Assembly: GCF_009829085.1 (NCBI RefSeq)
Contig: NZ_WUQY01000001.1
Span: 186,001 to 250,000 of the forward strand
Length of the DNA stretch: 64,000 nt
Direction of reading: 5' to 3'
Source: Sphingobacterium bovisgrunnientis
GTDB taxonomy: Bacteria > Bacteroidota > Bacteroidia > Sphingobacteriales > Sphingobacteriaceae
Shown: in pieces, positions 51,289 through 60,898 of the stretch
How the letters are laid out: each line of letters begins with the position of its first letter
How positions within the stretch are numbered: the stretch's first letter is position 1
Notes under the pieces: generated by a model
Database searches by the model: none
What the model was told of the DNA's origin: nothing
Seen by the model: the letters and a program-made list of their open reading frames with translations, nothing else
Program-made: the position numbers and the translations under genes

Positions 51289-51822
51289 TTACATTTCCCA
51301 ACGTTTTTTAGGGACGCAGGTAATATCTTGCGTTTTGCGGAGAGTAATAGGTTTGGACTCAAACTTATTTTGCAAGACGATGCTATCAGCAGCAATAGAA
51401 ATAATTTTAAAGCGGGGCAAATACTGACCATTTTTGTAGCAGCCAGATATCTTTTGTTTGCCGTTTGGACGTGTATATACGCCTTCTACGACTAAACTAT
51501 CGCCTCGTTGTACGTATACACCTTTAGCATATTCTTTCCAATTTCCATTCTGGAAACAAGAGTCAGGCATTGTTTTGGTTTTTGCATGGACATCCATTAC
51601 TGCATAAATGGAATCACAACGAAAAGTGAATTCGTGAAGCGTGTAGCTCAACAATTGTTCCTTATTGTCAACACTATCTTGCACCCAAACACCTTGAAGA
51701 TCTTTCACGCCTTCAGTCTGCATATCCGAATGACGGTAGCAGCTCGAAAAAGCGAAAAGCATACCCAGCAAAATTGATAGGTATGCTCTTGTTAAAGTGT
51801 ATTTTTTCGAAAGTTTAATCAC
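51289..51822 (-). CDS. lipoprotein coupled to fumC
   Basis: 177 residues from a GTG start that overlaps the fumC stop by one base (TAGTG). A longer frame from 51867 would read through fumC codons without a signal. Membrane signal YTLTRAYLSILLGMLFAFSSC with lipobox FSSC. The mature part is a small beta-rich domain: DLQGVWVQDSVDN, YLPRFKIISIAADSIVLQNK. No catalytic motif is evident. Similar lipoproteins downstream of fumarase genes are found in related genomes and are sometimes mislabelled fumarase (recollection). Function unknown. Confidence 0.75.
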   Translation of the reverse strand: MIKLSKKYTLTRAYLSILLGMLFAFSSCYRHSDMQTEGVKDLQGVWVQDSVDNKEQLLSYTLHEFTFRCDSIYAVMDVHAKTKTMPDSCFQNGNWKEYAKGVYVQRGDSLVVEGVYTRPNGKQKISGCYKNGQYLPRFKIISIAADSIVLQNKFESKPITLRKTQDITCVPKKRWEM

Positions 51823-53225
51823 TAAGCTAATTTTAAACTTCCAACCATTTCTTCTGGTTTCACCCATTCGTCAAATTCTTCAGCTGTCACATAGCCTAAT
51901 GCGATAGCTGTTTCTTTCAACGTAGAGTTGTTTTTGTGTGCTGTTTGTGCAATTTCAGCAGCTTTATAGTATCCAATTTTAGTATTCAATGCTGTTACCA
52001 ACATCAATGAATTATCTACTAATTCTTTGATACGTGCGTAATTAGGCTCGATACCTACAGCACAATGCTCTTCGAAAGAAACACAAGCATCACCGATAAG
52101 ACGAGCTGATTGTAAGAAATTAGCTGCCATTAATGGCTTGAAAACGTTCAATTCATAGTGACCTTGCGTACCACCAATAGTGATAGCGACATCATTACCC
52201 ATTACTTGCGCTGCTACCATTGTCAAAGCCTCACATTGCGTTGGATTAACTTTACCGGGCATAATAGAGGAACCTGGTTCGTTTTCAGGTATTAAAATCT
52301 CCCCAATACCCGAACGAGGGCCTGAAGCCAACATACGGATATCGTTCGCAATTTTATTCAATGAAACAGCCAATTGCTTTAATGCGCCGTGTGTTTCTAC
52401 AATAGCGTCATGTGCCGCTAAAGCTTCGAATTTATTAGGTGCAGTCACAAATGGATGACCCGTAAATTCTGCAATATATTTAGCTACTACAACATCATAT
52501 CCAGCAGGTGTATTCAAACCTGTACCTACCGCAGTACCGCCCAAAGCAACTTCTGCTAAGTGAGCTAAAGTATTTTTAACAGCTTTGATGCCATAGTTTA
52601 ATTGCGCTACATAACCTGAAAGTTCTTGACCTAAAGTCAATGGCGTAGCATCCATCAAGTGTGTACGGCCGATTTTCACCACGTTCATAAACTCTTGAGA
52701 TTTACGTTGTAATGTATCGCGTAATTTTTCTACACCCGGAATTGTGATTTCTACTACCGCTTTGTAAGCTGCGATGTGCATTCCCGTAGGGTACGTGTCG
52801 TTTGAAGATTGTGATTTGTTTACATCATCATTCGCTTTCAATACAGGCTCACCTTCACCGATTTTGCCACCAGCCAATACTTGCGCACGGTTAGCCACAA
52901 CCTCGTTTACGTTCATGTTGGATTGTGTACCCGAACCTGTTTGCCAGATTACCAATGGGAATTGATCATCCAATTTACCAGCTAAAATTTCGTCACAAAC
53001 TGCAGCAATAGCATCACGTTTTTCGATAGGTAATACGCCTAATTCGTGGTTTGCATATGCAGCAGCTTTTTTCAAATAAGCAAAACCTTCAATAATTTCT
53101 TTCGGCATAGAGCCTGAAGGTCCGATTTTAAAGTTATTACGTGAACGTTCAGTTTGTGCACCCCAGTATTTGTCTGCAGGCACTTGAACTTCACCCATTG
53201 TATCTTTTTCTATTCTGAATGACAT
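51822..53225 (-). CDS. fumC: class II fumarate hydratase
   Basis: 467 residues, the normal size of FumC. Converts fumarate to malate in the citric-acid cycle without an iron-sulfur cluster. Seen: [38 protein letters not shown], and the signature [15 protein letters not shown] containing the catalytic Ser region. Fumarase-specific features are favoured over argininosuccinate lyase or aspartase by the overall match and by lack of the aspartase C-terminal pattern. A leftward promoter box lies at 53254-53261, and a lipoprotein gene is translationally coupled downstream. Confidence 0.97.
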   Translation of the reverse strand: MSFRIEKDTMGEVQVPADKYWGAQTERSRNNFKIGPSGSMPKEIIEGFAYLKKAAAYANHELGVLPIEKRDAIAAVCDEILAGKLDDQFPLVIWQTGSGTQSNMNVNEVVANRAQVLAGGKIGEGEPVLKANDDVNKSQSSNDTYPTGMHIAAYKAVVEITIPGVEKLRDTLQRKSQEFMNVVKIGRTHLMDATPLTLGQELSGYVAQLNYGIKAVKNTLAHLAEVALGGTAVGTGLNTPAGYDVVVAKYIAEFTGHPFVTAPNKFEALAAHDAIVETHGALKQLAVSLNKIANDIRMLASGPRSGIGEILIPENEPGSSIMPGKVNPTQCEALTMVAAQVMGNDVAITIGGTQGHYELNVFKPLMAANFLQSARLIGDACVSFEEHCAVGIEPNYARIKELVDNSLMLVTALNTKIGYYKAAEIAQTAHKNNSTLKETAIALGYVTAEEFDEWVKPEEMVGSLKLA

Positions 53226-53253
53226 GATAGTAAAGTTTTATTTTTTTGTGTCC

Positions 53254-53261
53254 CAAAGTTA
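53254..53261 (-). promoter_or_regulatory. TAnnTTTG promoter box for fumC
   Basis: TAACTTTG on the minus strand, 28 bases before the fumC ATG. Confidence 0.5.
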
Positions 53262-53364
53262 CTGAATTATATATAGAATAGAAACTTGAAGCTACATATG
53301 AAAAACAACTTTATTGTCAAAAAATAGTATATTTAATAATCTTTCACTCTAATTATATGCTACG

Positions 53365-53862
53365 ATGAATGCTCATAAGTCAACAGGTTTTATTTTATCA
53401 CTTTGTGCTTTTATTCTTATTTTTTCATGTGTAGGCGAACGTGGTTCTGATACTAATAATTCAGATTCTACATCCGCGACACTTGATACGACTCAAAGAA
53501 TAGATCAAGATGTTTTTGGTACACTTTGGACGTATGATGCGGAGGGAGATAGTATGGTCAAAAATGATATTCCAGATGACTTGACTGTTGATTTTGTGAT
53601 GGATGTACTCAATAGACGTTATGAAAAGTTAGACTTAAGTCTCTCAAGAACTTCTGCTGACACAGTATTTGTCAAGTTAGGTGATGTTTCTTATTTAGAA
53701 CAATTGGGTTCGACAGGCAACTATGCTTTCATGGCTGAAGTTGTGTATTGTTTGACTGAAGTTCCCTATGTTAATTTGGTAAATTTTGATTTTCCAGAAT
53801 TGGATCATGCTTCACCCGGAATTTATAGAAGAGAAGACTTTGACAATAAAATCGTAGAATAA
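53365..53862 (+). CDS. lipoprotein of unknown function
   Basis: 165 residues. Signal MNAHKSTGFILSLCAFILI followed by lipobox FSC (Cys22). An acidic Ser/Thr/Asp-rich linker (about 25-50) precedes a compact domain with Asp, Val and Leu strands. No family recognised. Its stop codon touches the stop codon of the convergent gene at 53863 with no base between, so no terminator fits between them. Confidence 0.65.
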   Translation: MNAHKSTGFILSLCAFILIFSCVGERGSDTNNSDSTSATLDTTQRIDQDVFGTLWTYDAEGDSMVKNDIPDDLTVDFVMDVLNRRYEKLDLSLSRTSADTVFVKLGDVSYLEQLGSTGNYAFMAEVVYCLTEVPYVNLVNFDFPELDHASPGIYRREDFDNKIVE

Positions 53863-54432
53863 TTACATGCCCAGTCGCTTTTGCATATGCTCTTCGATAT
53901 GATGAAACAATTGTCTTGGTTTTAAAGTGCGCCAAGGAATTTCATTTAAGAAGCCTCCAATGTTCAAATAATAATCAATATTCTGCGATTGCAATTCTTC
54001 AATAACGTGCTCGCGGAAATGCAAGCCTGCAATCCAACCATCTTCAATATCTTGAAACCATTCTTCGTAATAGGAATCATCAGAACCGTGGAAATTTAGC
54101 ACATTCTCACCTATTAAAATATATTTGGTGATACCTTCGCCAATCATGATGTCGATTATCTCTCGCTTGAGCAGCATAATGTCATTGTAAATGGCGTCAT
54201 TCCACTCTCCAATAAATTCAATCACAGCAAACTGTTTATCGTAATCCGTATAGATGACTTTCAGGTAAAGTGTCTGTGAACCAAAGTCATCCCATTGGGG
54301 ATGTAAAAGGTAGTTATACACTTGTTTATCAAATTCGAACTCATTGTAAACCGTGCCGTAGAATGGAGATTTCTCATCATCCGCAGCAATATATTCATGT
54401 CTCCAATTGTAGAAAGGTTCGATTTCGTGCAT
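53863..54432 (-). CDS. conserved protein of unknown function
   Basis: 189 residues from ATG at 54432; a TTG at 54441 would add 3. Cytoplasmic, acidic, with many aromatic residues: HEIEPFYNWRHEYIAADDE, PFYGTVYNEFEFD, GENVLNFHGSDDSYYEE and a C-terminal IPWRTLKPRQLFHHIEEHM. The organisation looks like a well-conserved Bacteroidota protein, but I know no function. Convergent with a lipoprotein gene and divergent from the S41 protease gene. Confidence 0.75.
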   Translation of the reverse strand: MHEIEPFYNWRHEYIAADDEKSPFYGTVYNEFEFDKQVYNYLLHPQWDDFGSQTLYLKVIYTDYDKQFAVIEFIGEWNDAIYNDIMLLKREIIDIMIGEGITKYILIGENVLNFHGSDDSYYEEWFQDIEDGWIAGLHFREHVIEELQSQNIDYYLNIGGFLNEIPWRTLKPRQLFHHIEEHMQKRLGM

Positions 54433-54545
54433 AAATTCCAAATTAAATTCAAAGATTGGTAATTATTTATTGATAATAAAGAGATTGGAATACAATTTGT
54501 TTTAATAAATATTGAATTATCTATACATTAAATAGAATTAACTGT

Positions 54546-54553
54546 TATTTTTG
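54546..54553 (+). promoter_or_regulatory. TAnnTTTG promoter box for the S41 protease gene
   Basis: TATTTTTG, 16 bases before the ATG at 54570. No -33 element at normal spacing was seen. Confidence 0.45.
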
Positions 54554-54569
54554 CTCACGCGTTTATTTC

Positions 54570-56186
54570 ATGCAAAAAGGTACTGGAAGGAATCTATTTG
54601 TAGCTGCTACTTATGCTGCTACGCTTTTACTCGGATTGATACTGGGGCAAAATTACGTTGCGCAACAGAATAACAATCCAGGTGTATCGCTTGTGCCGAT
54701 TGGACTTTCGGATAATTCGTACAAAATCCAGCAAGTTCTTGATTTGTTGTCAAACTCGTATGTGGATAGTATTGATTTGGATTCTTTGCAGAATGGCGCA
54801 ATAAACCACATTATTTCGCACCTTGATCCATATTCCACGTATTTAGTTCCTAATGAGTCCAAAAATCAAAATGAACTTTTAGAAGGTACTTTCGAAGGTA
54901 TAGGTTTAGATTTTTTTAATCTCAATGACACTTTACTGGTAGTTGGGGTGGTGGGAAATGGTCCCGCAGAAAAAGCTGGTTTGAAAGTAGGTGATCGTAT
55001 AATACGTATTGATACGACATTTGTATCTGGACGAAACATTGGGCAAAAAGTTGTTGACCGATTGATGCGTGGCAAGAAAGGCTCTGTCGTAAATATATAC
55101 GTGAATAGAGAAAACGCGCCATCGAACCAATTGTTTAAAGTGAAGCGTGACCAGATTAATGTGAGTTCTATCGATGCTTCATATCTATTGGAACCGCAAA
55201 TTGGTTATGTGAAAATTAGACGGTTTGGTCTGAAGACCGCCGATGAATTTAAAACATCCATTATCGAACTTAAGAAACAGGGTGCTAGTAATTTAATCTT
55301 AGATTTGAGAGATAATGGTGGTGGTTATTTTCACATTGCCATAAAAATAGCAAGTGAATTTTTCGCGGATAAGAAGCTGTTGGTTTACACGCAGGGTGCG
55401 CACGAAACAAAAAGGGAATATTTTTCTGATGGAAATGGAAATTTTGCATCCGGTAAATTGGTTGTTTTAGTCAACGAATCTTCGGCTTCCGCTTCAGAAA
55501 TCGTTGCGGGTGCATTGCAAGATTGGGATCGCGCTACTGTCGTAGGACGCCGTTCCTACGGTAAAGGTATTGTGCAGGAGCAATTTGATTTCTTGGATGG
55601 TTCACGCATTAATTTGAGTATTTCCCGTTATTATACGCCTTTAGGAAGATCTATTCAACGTAAGTATACGGCAAACTGGTCCAATATGGTTGATTATGTG
55701 ACTATGTATAGAGGATTGTGGGCTTTGGATACAACATATACCAGCAATCAAATTTTCAAAACTTTGGCAGGACGTGAATTATTCAGTGGAGGTGGCATTA
55801 GTCCAGATTTTACTATAAATATCGATTCCAATGCGACCAGCCTGTTGTACCAAGAAATTCTGAAATCCAGCTATATCGAACAGTTCGTCTACGAAAGATT
55901 TACAAAGCTGTTGCCCGCATATTCAATTGAGAATTTTCTTCAAGGTTATAGACTTCCACAGCAAGAATATGATACGTTTATTGAATACCTGAAACAACGA
56001 GGTCTCGTGATCAGCGAGCGTAAGAAACGTGATCTATTAAAACTTATTCAATCGGATATAGAAGCGATAGTTGGACGTTATTATTTTGGCAGAGAAGCTT
56101 ATTTCAAGGTTAAAAATAGATATGATAATTTTGTGGAAGTTGGACTGCTGCTTTTGCGTCCCGCGCCTACTGATGCTGCTTCTTAA
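54570..56186 (+). CDS. S41 family (CtpA-like) carboxy-terminal processing protease
   Basis: 538 residues. One N-terminal membrane anchor (about residues 8-28), then a periplasmic region with a PDZ domain (about 95-180; GPAEKAGLKVGDRIIRI) and the S41 catalytic domain (about 195-375). Catalytic Ser lies in NESSASASEIVAGAL and the Lys in GRRSYGKGIVQEQ. A helical C-terminal extension follows. Degrades or trims periplasmic proteins. Its stop overlaps the stop of the convergent EEP gene by 4 bases. Confidence 0.95.
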   Translation: MQKGTGRNLFVAATYAATLLLGLILGQNYVAQQNNNPGVSLVPIGLSDNSYKIQQVLDLLSNSYVDSIDLDSLQNGAINHIISHLDPYSTYLVPNESKNQNELLEGTFEGIGLDFFNLNDTLLVVGVVGNGPAEKAGLKVGDRIIRIDTTFVSGRNIGQKVVDRLMRGKKGSVVNIYVNRENAPSNQLFKVKRDQINVSSIDASYLLEPQIGYVKIRRFGLKTADEFKTSIIELKKQGASNLILDLRDNGGGYFHIAIKIASEFFADKKLLVYTQGAHETKREYFSDGNGNFASGKLVVLVNESSASASEIVAGALQDWDRATVVGRRSYGKGIVQEQFDFLDGSRINLSISRYYTPLGRSIQRKYTANWSNMVDYVTMYRGLWALDTTYTSNQIFKTLAGRELFSGGGISPDFTINIDSNATSLLYQEILKSSYIEQFVYERFTKLLPAYSIENFLQGYRLPQQEYDTFIEYLKQRGLVISERKKRDLLKLIQSDIEAIVGRYYFGREAYFKVKNRYDNFVEVGLLLLRPAPTDAAS

Positions 56187-57298
56187 TAAATCAAATCGGC
56201 CCAAATAGGGTAGTGATCCGATAATTTCTCTTTCAAAATACCGTAATCATCTATATTAATCCTCTTGTCAGTCATGATATAATCAATCTGGAAGATGGGT
56301 AAAATGCCGAAATAGGTCACACCCCAACCAAACCCCTTTTCTTGAAAAGCATTATTCATATTCTTACTCAAAAGATTGACACTGTACGACATTGGCGTAT
56401 CGTTAAAATCGCCCATTACCATATAAGGATATGGACAGCTTGAAATGTGTTTGACCAGTGTGCTTGCCTGATTACTGCGGCTCGTAAACGCTCTTTTTAA
56501 TTTACGCCCTAATTTCTTAGTTTGCTCTTCGTTTTTCACCTGTTCGGTAGGTGATTTTTGAATGAAGTCTTTATCTTCTTCTTGCAATGCAAAGGACCGT
56601 AAATGCACATTATACACGCGTAGCGTATCTGCTTCACGTTTTATATCTGCGAAAATAATACGGTTAACACCATATCCATTTTCTTCAATCGCTCCTGAAT
56701 TGATTATCGGATATTTCGAATAAATGGCCTGTCCATATCCTTCGTAATCATTTTTTTGGAAGGGTTCGAAGTAATAATCCTCAAAGGCCCCTTCGTCTCT
56801 AAGTGTTTTTGTAAATTGTTTAGAACCTTTTAGTCTACTGTAAAATTCTTGGAAGCAAGCTACATCGGGATTTATAGTTCGTACGAATTCAATTGTTTCT
56901 TCCCTAAACTTATTTTTTTTGTTGTCGTAATGTTGAAAGAGGTGCACATTAAAACTCATGACACGAACGATTGTATCCGCTTTGATAAGAATTTTATCGT
57001 TTTTATTTTTAAAATTTATATGTTGAGTTAGGAAAGACCAGCCAGCAACAATCGCCAGTAGGCTTAACAATACATTCCGTTTTTTACGTAAAAGCCAATA
57101 AAAAATAAAGCCACAATTGATAAATAAAATGGGTGGATAAGCTAATCCAAAGAATGCTATTATCCAAAATTCGCGTGGGTCAATAAAAGAAGCACAATAA
57201 CTTAATAGCAAAGCTACTACAGCCAAAACATTAGCCGTAAAAACTGTCTTGCTAAAGAAACCGAGTTTTTTCTTACGTAAAAACGGTTGGTTTTTCAT
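56183..57298 (-). CDS. membrane-anchored endonuclease/exonuclease/phosphatase family protein
   Basis: 371 residues from the ATG at 57298, which shares a base with the rhomboid-like stop (TGATG). Three N-terminal membrane segments (about 14-100) precede an EEP domain: VMSFNVHLFQHYD, DVACFQEFYSR (metal Glu), VHLRSFAL, MVMGDFNDTPMSY (Asp/Asn) and the C-terminal LSDHYPIWADL (Asp-His). Function unknown; it is last in the mutL operon. It is distinct in length and anchoring from the secreted EEP protein at 42369. Confidence 0.92.
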   Translation of the reverse strand: MKNQPFLRKKKLGFFSKTVFTANVLAVVALLLSYCASFIDPREFWIIAFFGLAYPPILFINCGFIFYWLLRKKRNVLLSLLAIVAGWSFLTQHINFKNKNDKILIKADTIVRVMSFNVHLFQHYDNKKNKFREETIEFVRTINPDVACFQEFYSRLKGSKQFTKTLRDEGAFEDYYFEPFQKNDYEGYGQAIYSKYPIINSGAIEENGYGVNRIIFADIKREADTLRVYNVHLRSFALQEEDKDFIQKSPTEQVKNEEQTKKLGRKLKRAFTSRSNQASTLVKHISSCPYPYMVMGDFNDTPMSYSVNLLSKNMNNAFQEKGFGWGVTYFGILPIFQIDYIMTDKRINIDDYGILKEKLSDHYPIWADLIY

Positions 57299-58167
57299 CA
57301 ATCTCCTTTTTTGCTCGCGCGAAATAGCATTTCTTTCTCTCGAGGAGTAAGACTTTCATAGCCTTTGAGCGAAATTTTATCTAATATTTGGTCAATCTGT
57401 TGTTGATCTGGATATTCCTGATCCTTGGTTTTGTTTGTTTGTGCGAAATTTCCTTTTACTACTTTCAGTTTGCTGTTTTTCCTTTGGAAGATTAAGCTCC
57501 AATCTTTTCCACGTTGCAATTGGCTCGTAAACAACATTCCTGCAAACACAACGATTAAATAACTCAATGCAGCAGCTTTATTTGTTGTCACTAAGAAAGC
57601 GAATTGAAGTCCTAAATAGACAGCTGCAATCCATTTGAATTTGATCGTGCCTAAAAGCAATAGACGCAGTTCGGAATTTGGCACTAATAACGCTAGACTA
57701 CTTATCATAGCACCAATTCCAAAAGCAATTGTACTCCATGTTAATCCTGGCGTATGGAAATAGGGAATAAACCCAAGCGCCAAGAATAATGTCGCGCCGA
57801 ATGTTAATCCGCCAATGAAAACGGTGTTTAATTGATGTTTACTTAGAAAATTTAAATATAGATTGCCAATCCAATACAACCAGAGGCAGTCAAAAAGTAA
57901 ATTCCAGAGACTCGAATAAATAAATGGATGTACGATGAATGACCAAGGCTGTGCTATGAAATCTTGTATGCCGATAGGCAGCACAGTTTTATTTAACAGC
58001 AAATTATACAAATCCACTGAAGTAGTCTCCGAAAAGGTAAGAAGGTCAAAAATATGCAAGAGAATGAATAGGACAACTTGTCCTGTAATAACGTACGGAA
58101 TAATGGATGTCGTTTTGTACGTGTCTCTAAAAAATGTTTTCAAGACATTCTCTTTCATGTTATTCAT
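57298..58167 (-). CDS. rhomboid-fold membrane protein lacking catalytic Ser (pseudoprotease)
   Basis: 289 residues from the ATG at 58167, 2 bases after the active rhomboid's stop; longer start at 58197 overlaps that gene. Six membrane helices in the rhomboid order with AQPWSFIVHPFIYSSLWNLL corresponding to the loop-1 region of the neighbour. Where active rhomboids have GxSG, this protein has AFGIGAMISS, and the final helix has no His in the expected place, so it is predicted catalytically dead. A C-terminal cytoplasmic tail (about 225-289) is charged. It may bind substrates or regulate its active neighbour, as pseudoproteases of this family do elsewhere. Confidence 0.85.
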   Translation of the reverse strand: MNNMKENVLKTFFRDTYKTTSIIPYVITGQVVLFILLHIFDLLTFSETTSVDLYNLLLNKTVLPIGIQDFIAQPWSFIVHPFIYSSLWNLLFDCLWLYWIGNLYLNFLSKHQLNTVFIGGLTFGATLFLALGFIPYFHTPGLTWSTIAFGIGAMISSLALLVPNSELRLLLLGTIKFKWIAAVYLGLQFAFLVTTNKAAALSYLIVVFAGMLFTSQLQRGKDWSLIFQRKNSKLKVVKGNFAQTNKTKDQEYPDQQQIDQILDKISLKGYESLTPREKEMLFRASKKGD

Positions 58168-58169
58168 TG

Positions 58170-58892
58170 TTAATAATATCCTTTTTTGTAGCCCCACATC
58201 TTAATCATAAGATAACCGAATAAAGCACCACCAACATGTGCTAGATGCGCTATGGAAGAACCAGAATTATTAAAACCTAAGTATATTTCGATCAAAATAT
58301 ATCCGCCAACGAAGTATTTTGCTTTGATAGGAACAGGAATGAACATAAAGTAAAGCGGCATATTTGGGTAGAAATAGGCAAATGCCAATAATAAACCAAA
58401 TATTGCACCCGATGCTCCAACCATAGGTGTACTATATATATCTGCAATGGTCGACATACTGTCTGCATCTAAACCACTATCCAAAGGAAAATATCGCCCA
58501 AATTGAGGAACATATTGGAGTGTTGATTTGACAAATGGTGTTCCCATTATATTTGTAACCTCTATAGCTTGTACACCATATTGAAGAATTAATGCGCCTA
58601 AAGCTGTAACGATATAATAGTTTAAAAACCGTTTTGAACCAAACAGACGCTCTATAATAGGTCCAAACATCACTAACGCAAACATGTTGAAAAAAATATG
58701 TGTAAAATCCCTATCGCTATGCATAAACATGTAGGAGATAGGTTGCCATACTTCAAAAAATGGTGAATCAGGGTAATACACACCTAATAAACGATTTGCA
58801 TTTGGAAATATCATGGTGCCCACAAAACAAATGATATTTATTATCAATAAGTTTTTGACTACAGGCGAAAGGTTTCCTAAAATATTATTCAT
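58170..58892 (-). CDS. rhomboid family intramembrane serine protease
   Basis: 240 residues. Active-site pair intact: Ser161 in MVGASGAIFGLL and His219 in SIAHLAHVGGALFG. The WR-type loop reads WQPISYMFMHSDRDFTHIFFNM (landmark residues 50-70), with six membrane helices in all. Cleaves membrane proteins within the bilayer; substrate unknown. It lies 15 bases behind mutL, whose functional relation is unclear, and it is followed by a second, catalytically degenerate rhomboid. Confidence 0.94.
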   Translation of the reverse strand: MNNILGNLSPVVKNLLIINIICFVGTMIFPNANRLLGVYYPDSPFFEVWQPISYMFMHSDRDFTHIFFNMFALVMFGPIIERLFGSKRFLNYYIVTALGALILQYGVQAIEVTNIMGTPFVKSTLQYVPQFGRYFPLDSGLDADSMSTIADIYSTPMVGASGAIFGLLLAFAYFYPNMPLYFMFIPVPIKAKYFVGGYILIEIYLGFNNSGSSIAHLAHVGGALFGYLMIKMWGYKKGYY

Positions 58893-58906
58893 CTAATTTA
58901 ATACGA

Positions 58907-60787
58907 TTAAATTTTGTCAAATTTCTCCATCAATTCTGCTAGTGTGAGCGTGATGATGGTTGGTTTTCCATGTACAGATATATTTGGGCTTTCGCACGCA
59001 AATAATTTGTCAATTAATTCTTCAATAGCATCGTTATTCAACGAGATTCCCGCTTTTATGGCTGCACTTTTAGCCAAAGATTTAGCAAGATGGTCTCTTT
59101 TGTCTACTTTTAGTTCTGTGCGATTATGTTTATAATCTTCCAAAAGTTGTTCAATAATCTGCTTTTCGTTGATATTATTTCCCAAATCTGCTGGAATTCC
59201 ATCTACAATATAAGTAGTTTTTCCGAAAGGTCTTAATTGAAAGCCCAAAGTTTGTAATTCTGGAAGAATATCATCCATCAACTCAAAATCCGAAGGGGAT
59301 AAATCTATCGTCGTCGGAAACAAAGATTGTTGACTACTACCTTGATTATTTTCCAATTGCTCTTTGTATTGCTCGAACAAAATACGCTCATGCGCGGCTT
59401 GTTGATCAATCAGCATAATGCCAGAATGAATTTGCGAAACGATATATCTATTGTGTATCTGGAAAAAACTTTTTTTCGATTCTGCTTTCGGAATGATTAC
59501 AGGTCGCTCATCTGTTTCTTGCTCTTCTGTATCCAATAAAGGCAATTGCGTAGGTGTTTCTGTTTCTGTGATTTGATACAGTGTATCCCAATTTTTAGGA
59601 ACGGCCTCGCGTTCGAATCGTGAACTATAATCATTCGATCGTGAATTATTTGAAGGCCTTAAAGAACCGATTTCACTTTCGAAAGGATTAAAATTTGGAT
59701 TAAACGTAATTGTAGGCGCTTGTATTTCATCAATAGGCTTAGAGGAAATCATTCCACTAAAGCTAGTTTCTTGATCAAAATCAAGTGATGGCGTGATATT
59801 ATAACGCCCTAATGAACGTTTTACGGCAGAACGAATTATCGCATAGATTGCTTTATCGTCCTCGTATTTGATCTCTGTTTTTGTAGGATGTACGTTGATA
59901 TCAATTTTGGATGGATCAATATCGATAAACAATACATACATTGGAAAAGTCTCCGCTGGTAAAATCTCTTCATACGCATTCATCACGGCATGATTCAAGT
60001 ATGGATCACGGATAAAGCGTTTGTTTACGAAGAAAAATTGCTCACCTCTAGTTTTCTTGGCATATTCTGGTTTGCCAATAAAACCAGTTAAATTTATAAT
60101 CGAAGTTTCTTCTTCAACAGGAACTAATTTTTGGTTATAATTATTCCCAAAAAGATGCACAATTCGTTGCTTGAGAGTGCCGGGAGTCAAATGAAACAAT
60201 TCATTATTTTCACTATGAAGACTCAAGAAGATTTCTGGATTAGCTAAAGCGATGCGTTGAAATTCGTCTATAATGTGGCGCATTTCCACAGAATTGCTTT
60301 TTAGAAAATTTCTACGCGCCGGAATATTGTAAAAAAGATTTTTTACTGAAATACTTGTGCCAGCGGGCAATGCTTCTGGAAATTGATTAACTACTTTGGT
60401 ACCTTCAATCTGAATAACTGTCCCCAATTCATCCTCAATGCGTCTTGTCTTCAATTCAACTTGCGCAATAGCGGCGATAGATGCCATAGCTTCTCCGCGA
60501 AATCCCATCGAACGGATGGCAAACAAATCTTCAGCTTTACGAATTTTGCTGGTTGCATGACGCTCGAAGCATAATCGTGCGTCCGTAACACTCATTCCAC
60601 AGCCATTATCAATGACTTGAATTAACGTTTTTCCAGCATCTTTGACAATAAGTTTTATACGATCCGCACCAGCGTCAATAGCGTTCTCAATCAGTTCTTT
60701 GACAGCTGAAGCGGGTCTTTGTACCACTTCTCCAGCAGCAATTTGATTGGCTACTGCATCAGGAAGCAATTGAATAATATCCGACAT
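58907..60787 (-). CDS. mutL: DNA mismatch repair protein MutL
   Basis: 626 residues. N-terminal GHKL ATPase: QIAAGEVVQRPASAVKELIE, NAIDAGADRI, DNGCGM, and GFRGEAMASIAA. Middle: transducer domain with FINVHPTKTEI-type sequence (INVHPTKTEIKY). The C-terminal half carries a variant of the endonuclease motif, DQQAAHERILFE (around residues 461-472), instead of DQHA(X)2E(X)4E. The ATG at 60796 in the longer frame lies in a promoter box, so 60787 is preferred; the transcript then has a very short 5' leader. Heads an operon with two rhomboid genes and an EEP gene. Confidence 0.96.
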   Translation of the reverse strand: MSDIIQLLPDAVANQIAAGEVVQRPASAVKELIENAIDAGADRIKLIVKDAGKTLIQVIDNGCGMSVTDARLCFERHATSKIRKAEDLFAIRSMGFRGEAMASIAAIAQVELKTRRIEDELGTVIQIEGTKVVNQFPEALPAGTSISVKNLFYNIPARRNFLKSNSVEMRHIIDEFQRIALANPEIFLSLHSENNELFHLTPGTLKQRIVHLFGNNYNQKLVPVEEETSIINLTGFIGKPEYAKKTRGEQFFFVNKRFIRDPYLNHAVMNAYEEILPAETFPMYVLFIDIDPSKIDINVHPTKTEIKYEDDKAIYAIIRSAVKRSLGRYNITPSLDFDQETSFSGMISSKPIDEIQAPTITFNPNFNPFESEIGSLRPSNNSRSNDYSSRFEREAVPKNWDTLYQITETETPTQLPLLDTEEQETDERPVIIPKAESKKSFFQIHNRYIVSQIHSGIMLIDQQAAHERILFEQYKEQLENNQGSSQQSLFPTTIDLSPSDFELMDDILPELQTLGFQLRPFGKTTYIVDGIPADLGNNINEKQIIEQLLEDYKHNRTELKVDKRDHLAKSLAKSAAIKAGISLNNDAIEELIDKLFACESPNISVHGKPTIITLTLAELMEKFDKI

Positions 60788-60793
60788 ACGGCA

Positions 60794-60801
60794 CAAAGTT
60801 A
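60794..60801 (-). promoter_or_regulatory. TAnnTTTG promoter box for mutL
   Basis: TAACTTTG on the minus strand, 6 bases before the mutL ATG at 60787; it overlaps the alternative upstream start, supporting the shorter protein and a near-leaderless message. Confidence 0.5.
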
Positions 60802-60853
60802 CAAAAAATAATATGGCTAATTATTTGTCTAATGTATAATCTACGGCATAAAA

Positions 60854-60876
60854 AAAGGCAGCCAAAGCCGCCTTTT
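60854..60876 (-). terminator. intrinsic terminator after the Lrp/AsnC gene
   Basis: Stem with one mismatch (60854-60862 and 60867-60876) and CAAA-type loop, followed on the minus strand by a long T run. It lies between the Lrp/AsnC gene and mutL and shows they are transcribed separately. Confidence 0.75.
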
Positions 60877-60898
60877 ATAACTATTTAAAAGTCAATTA

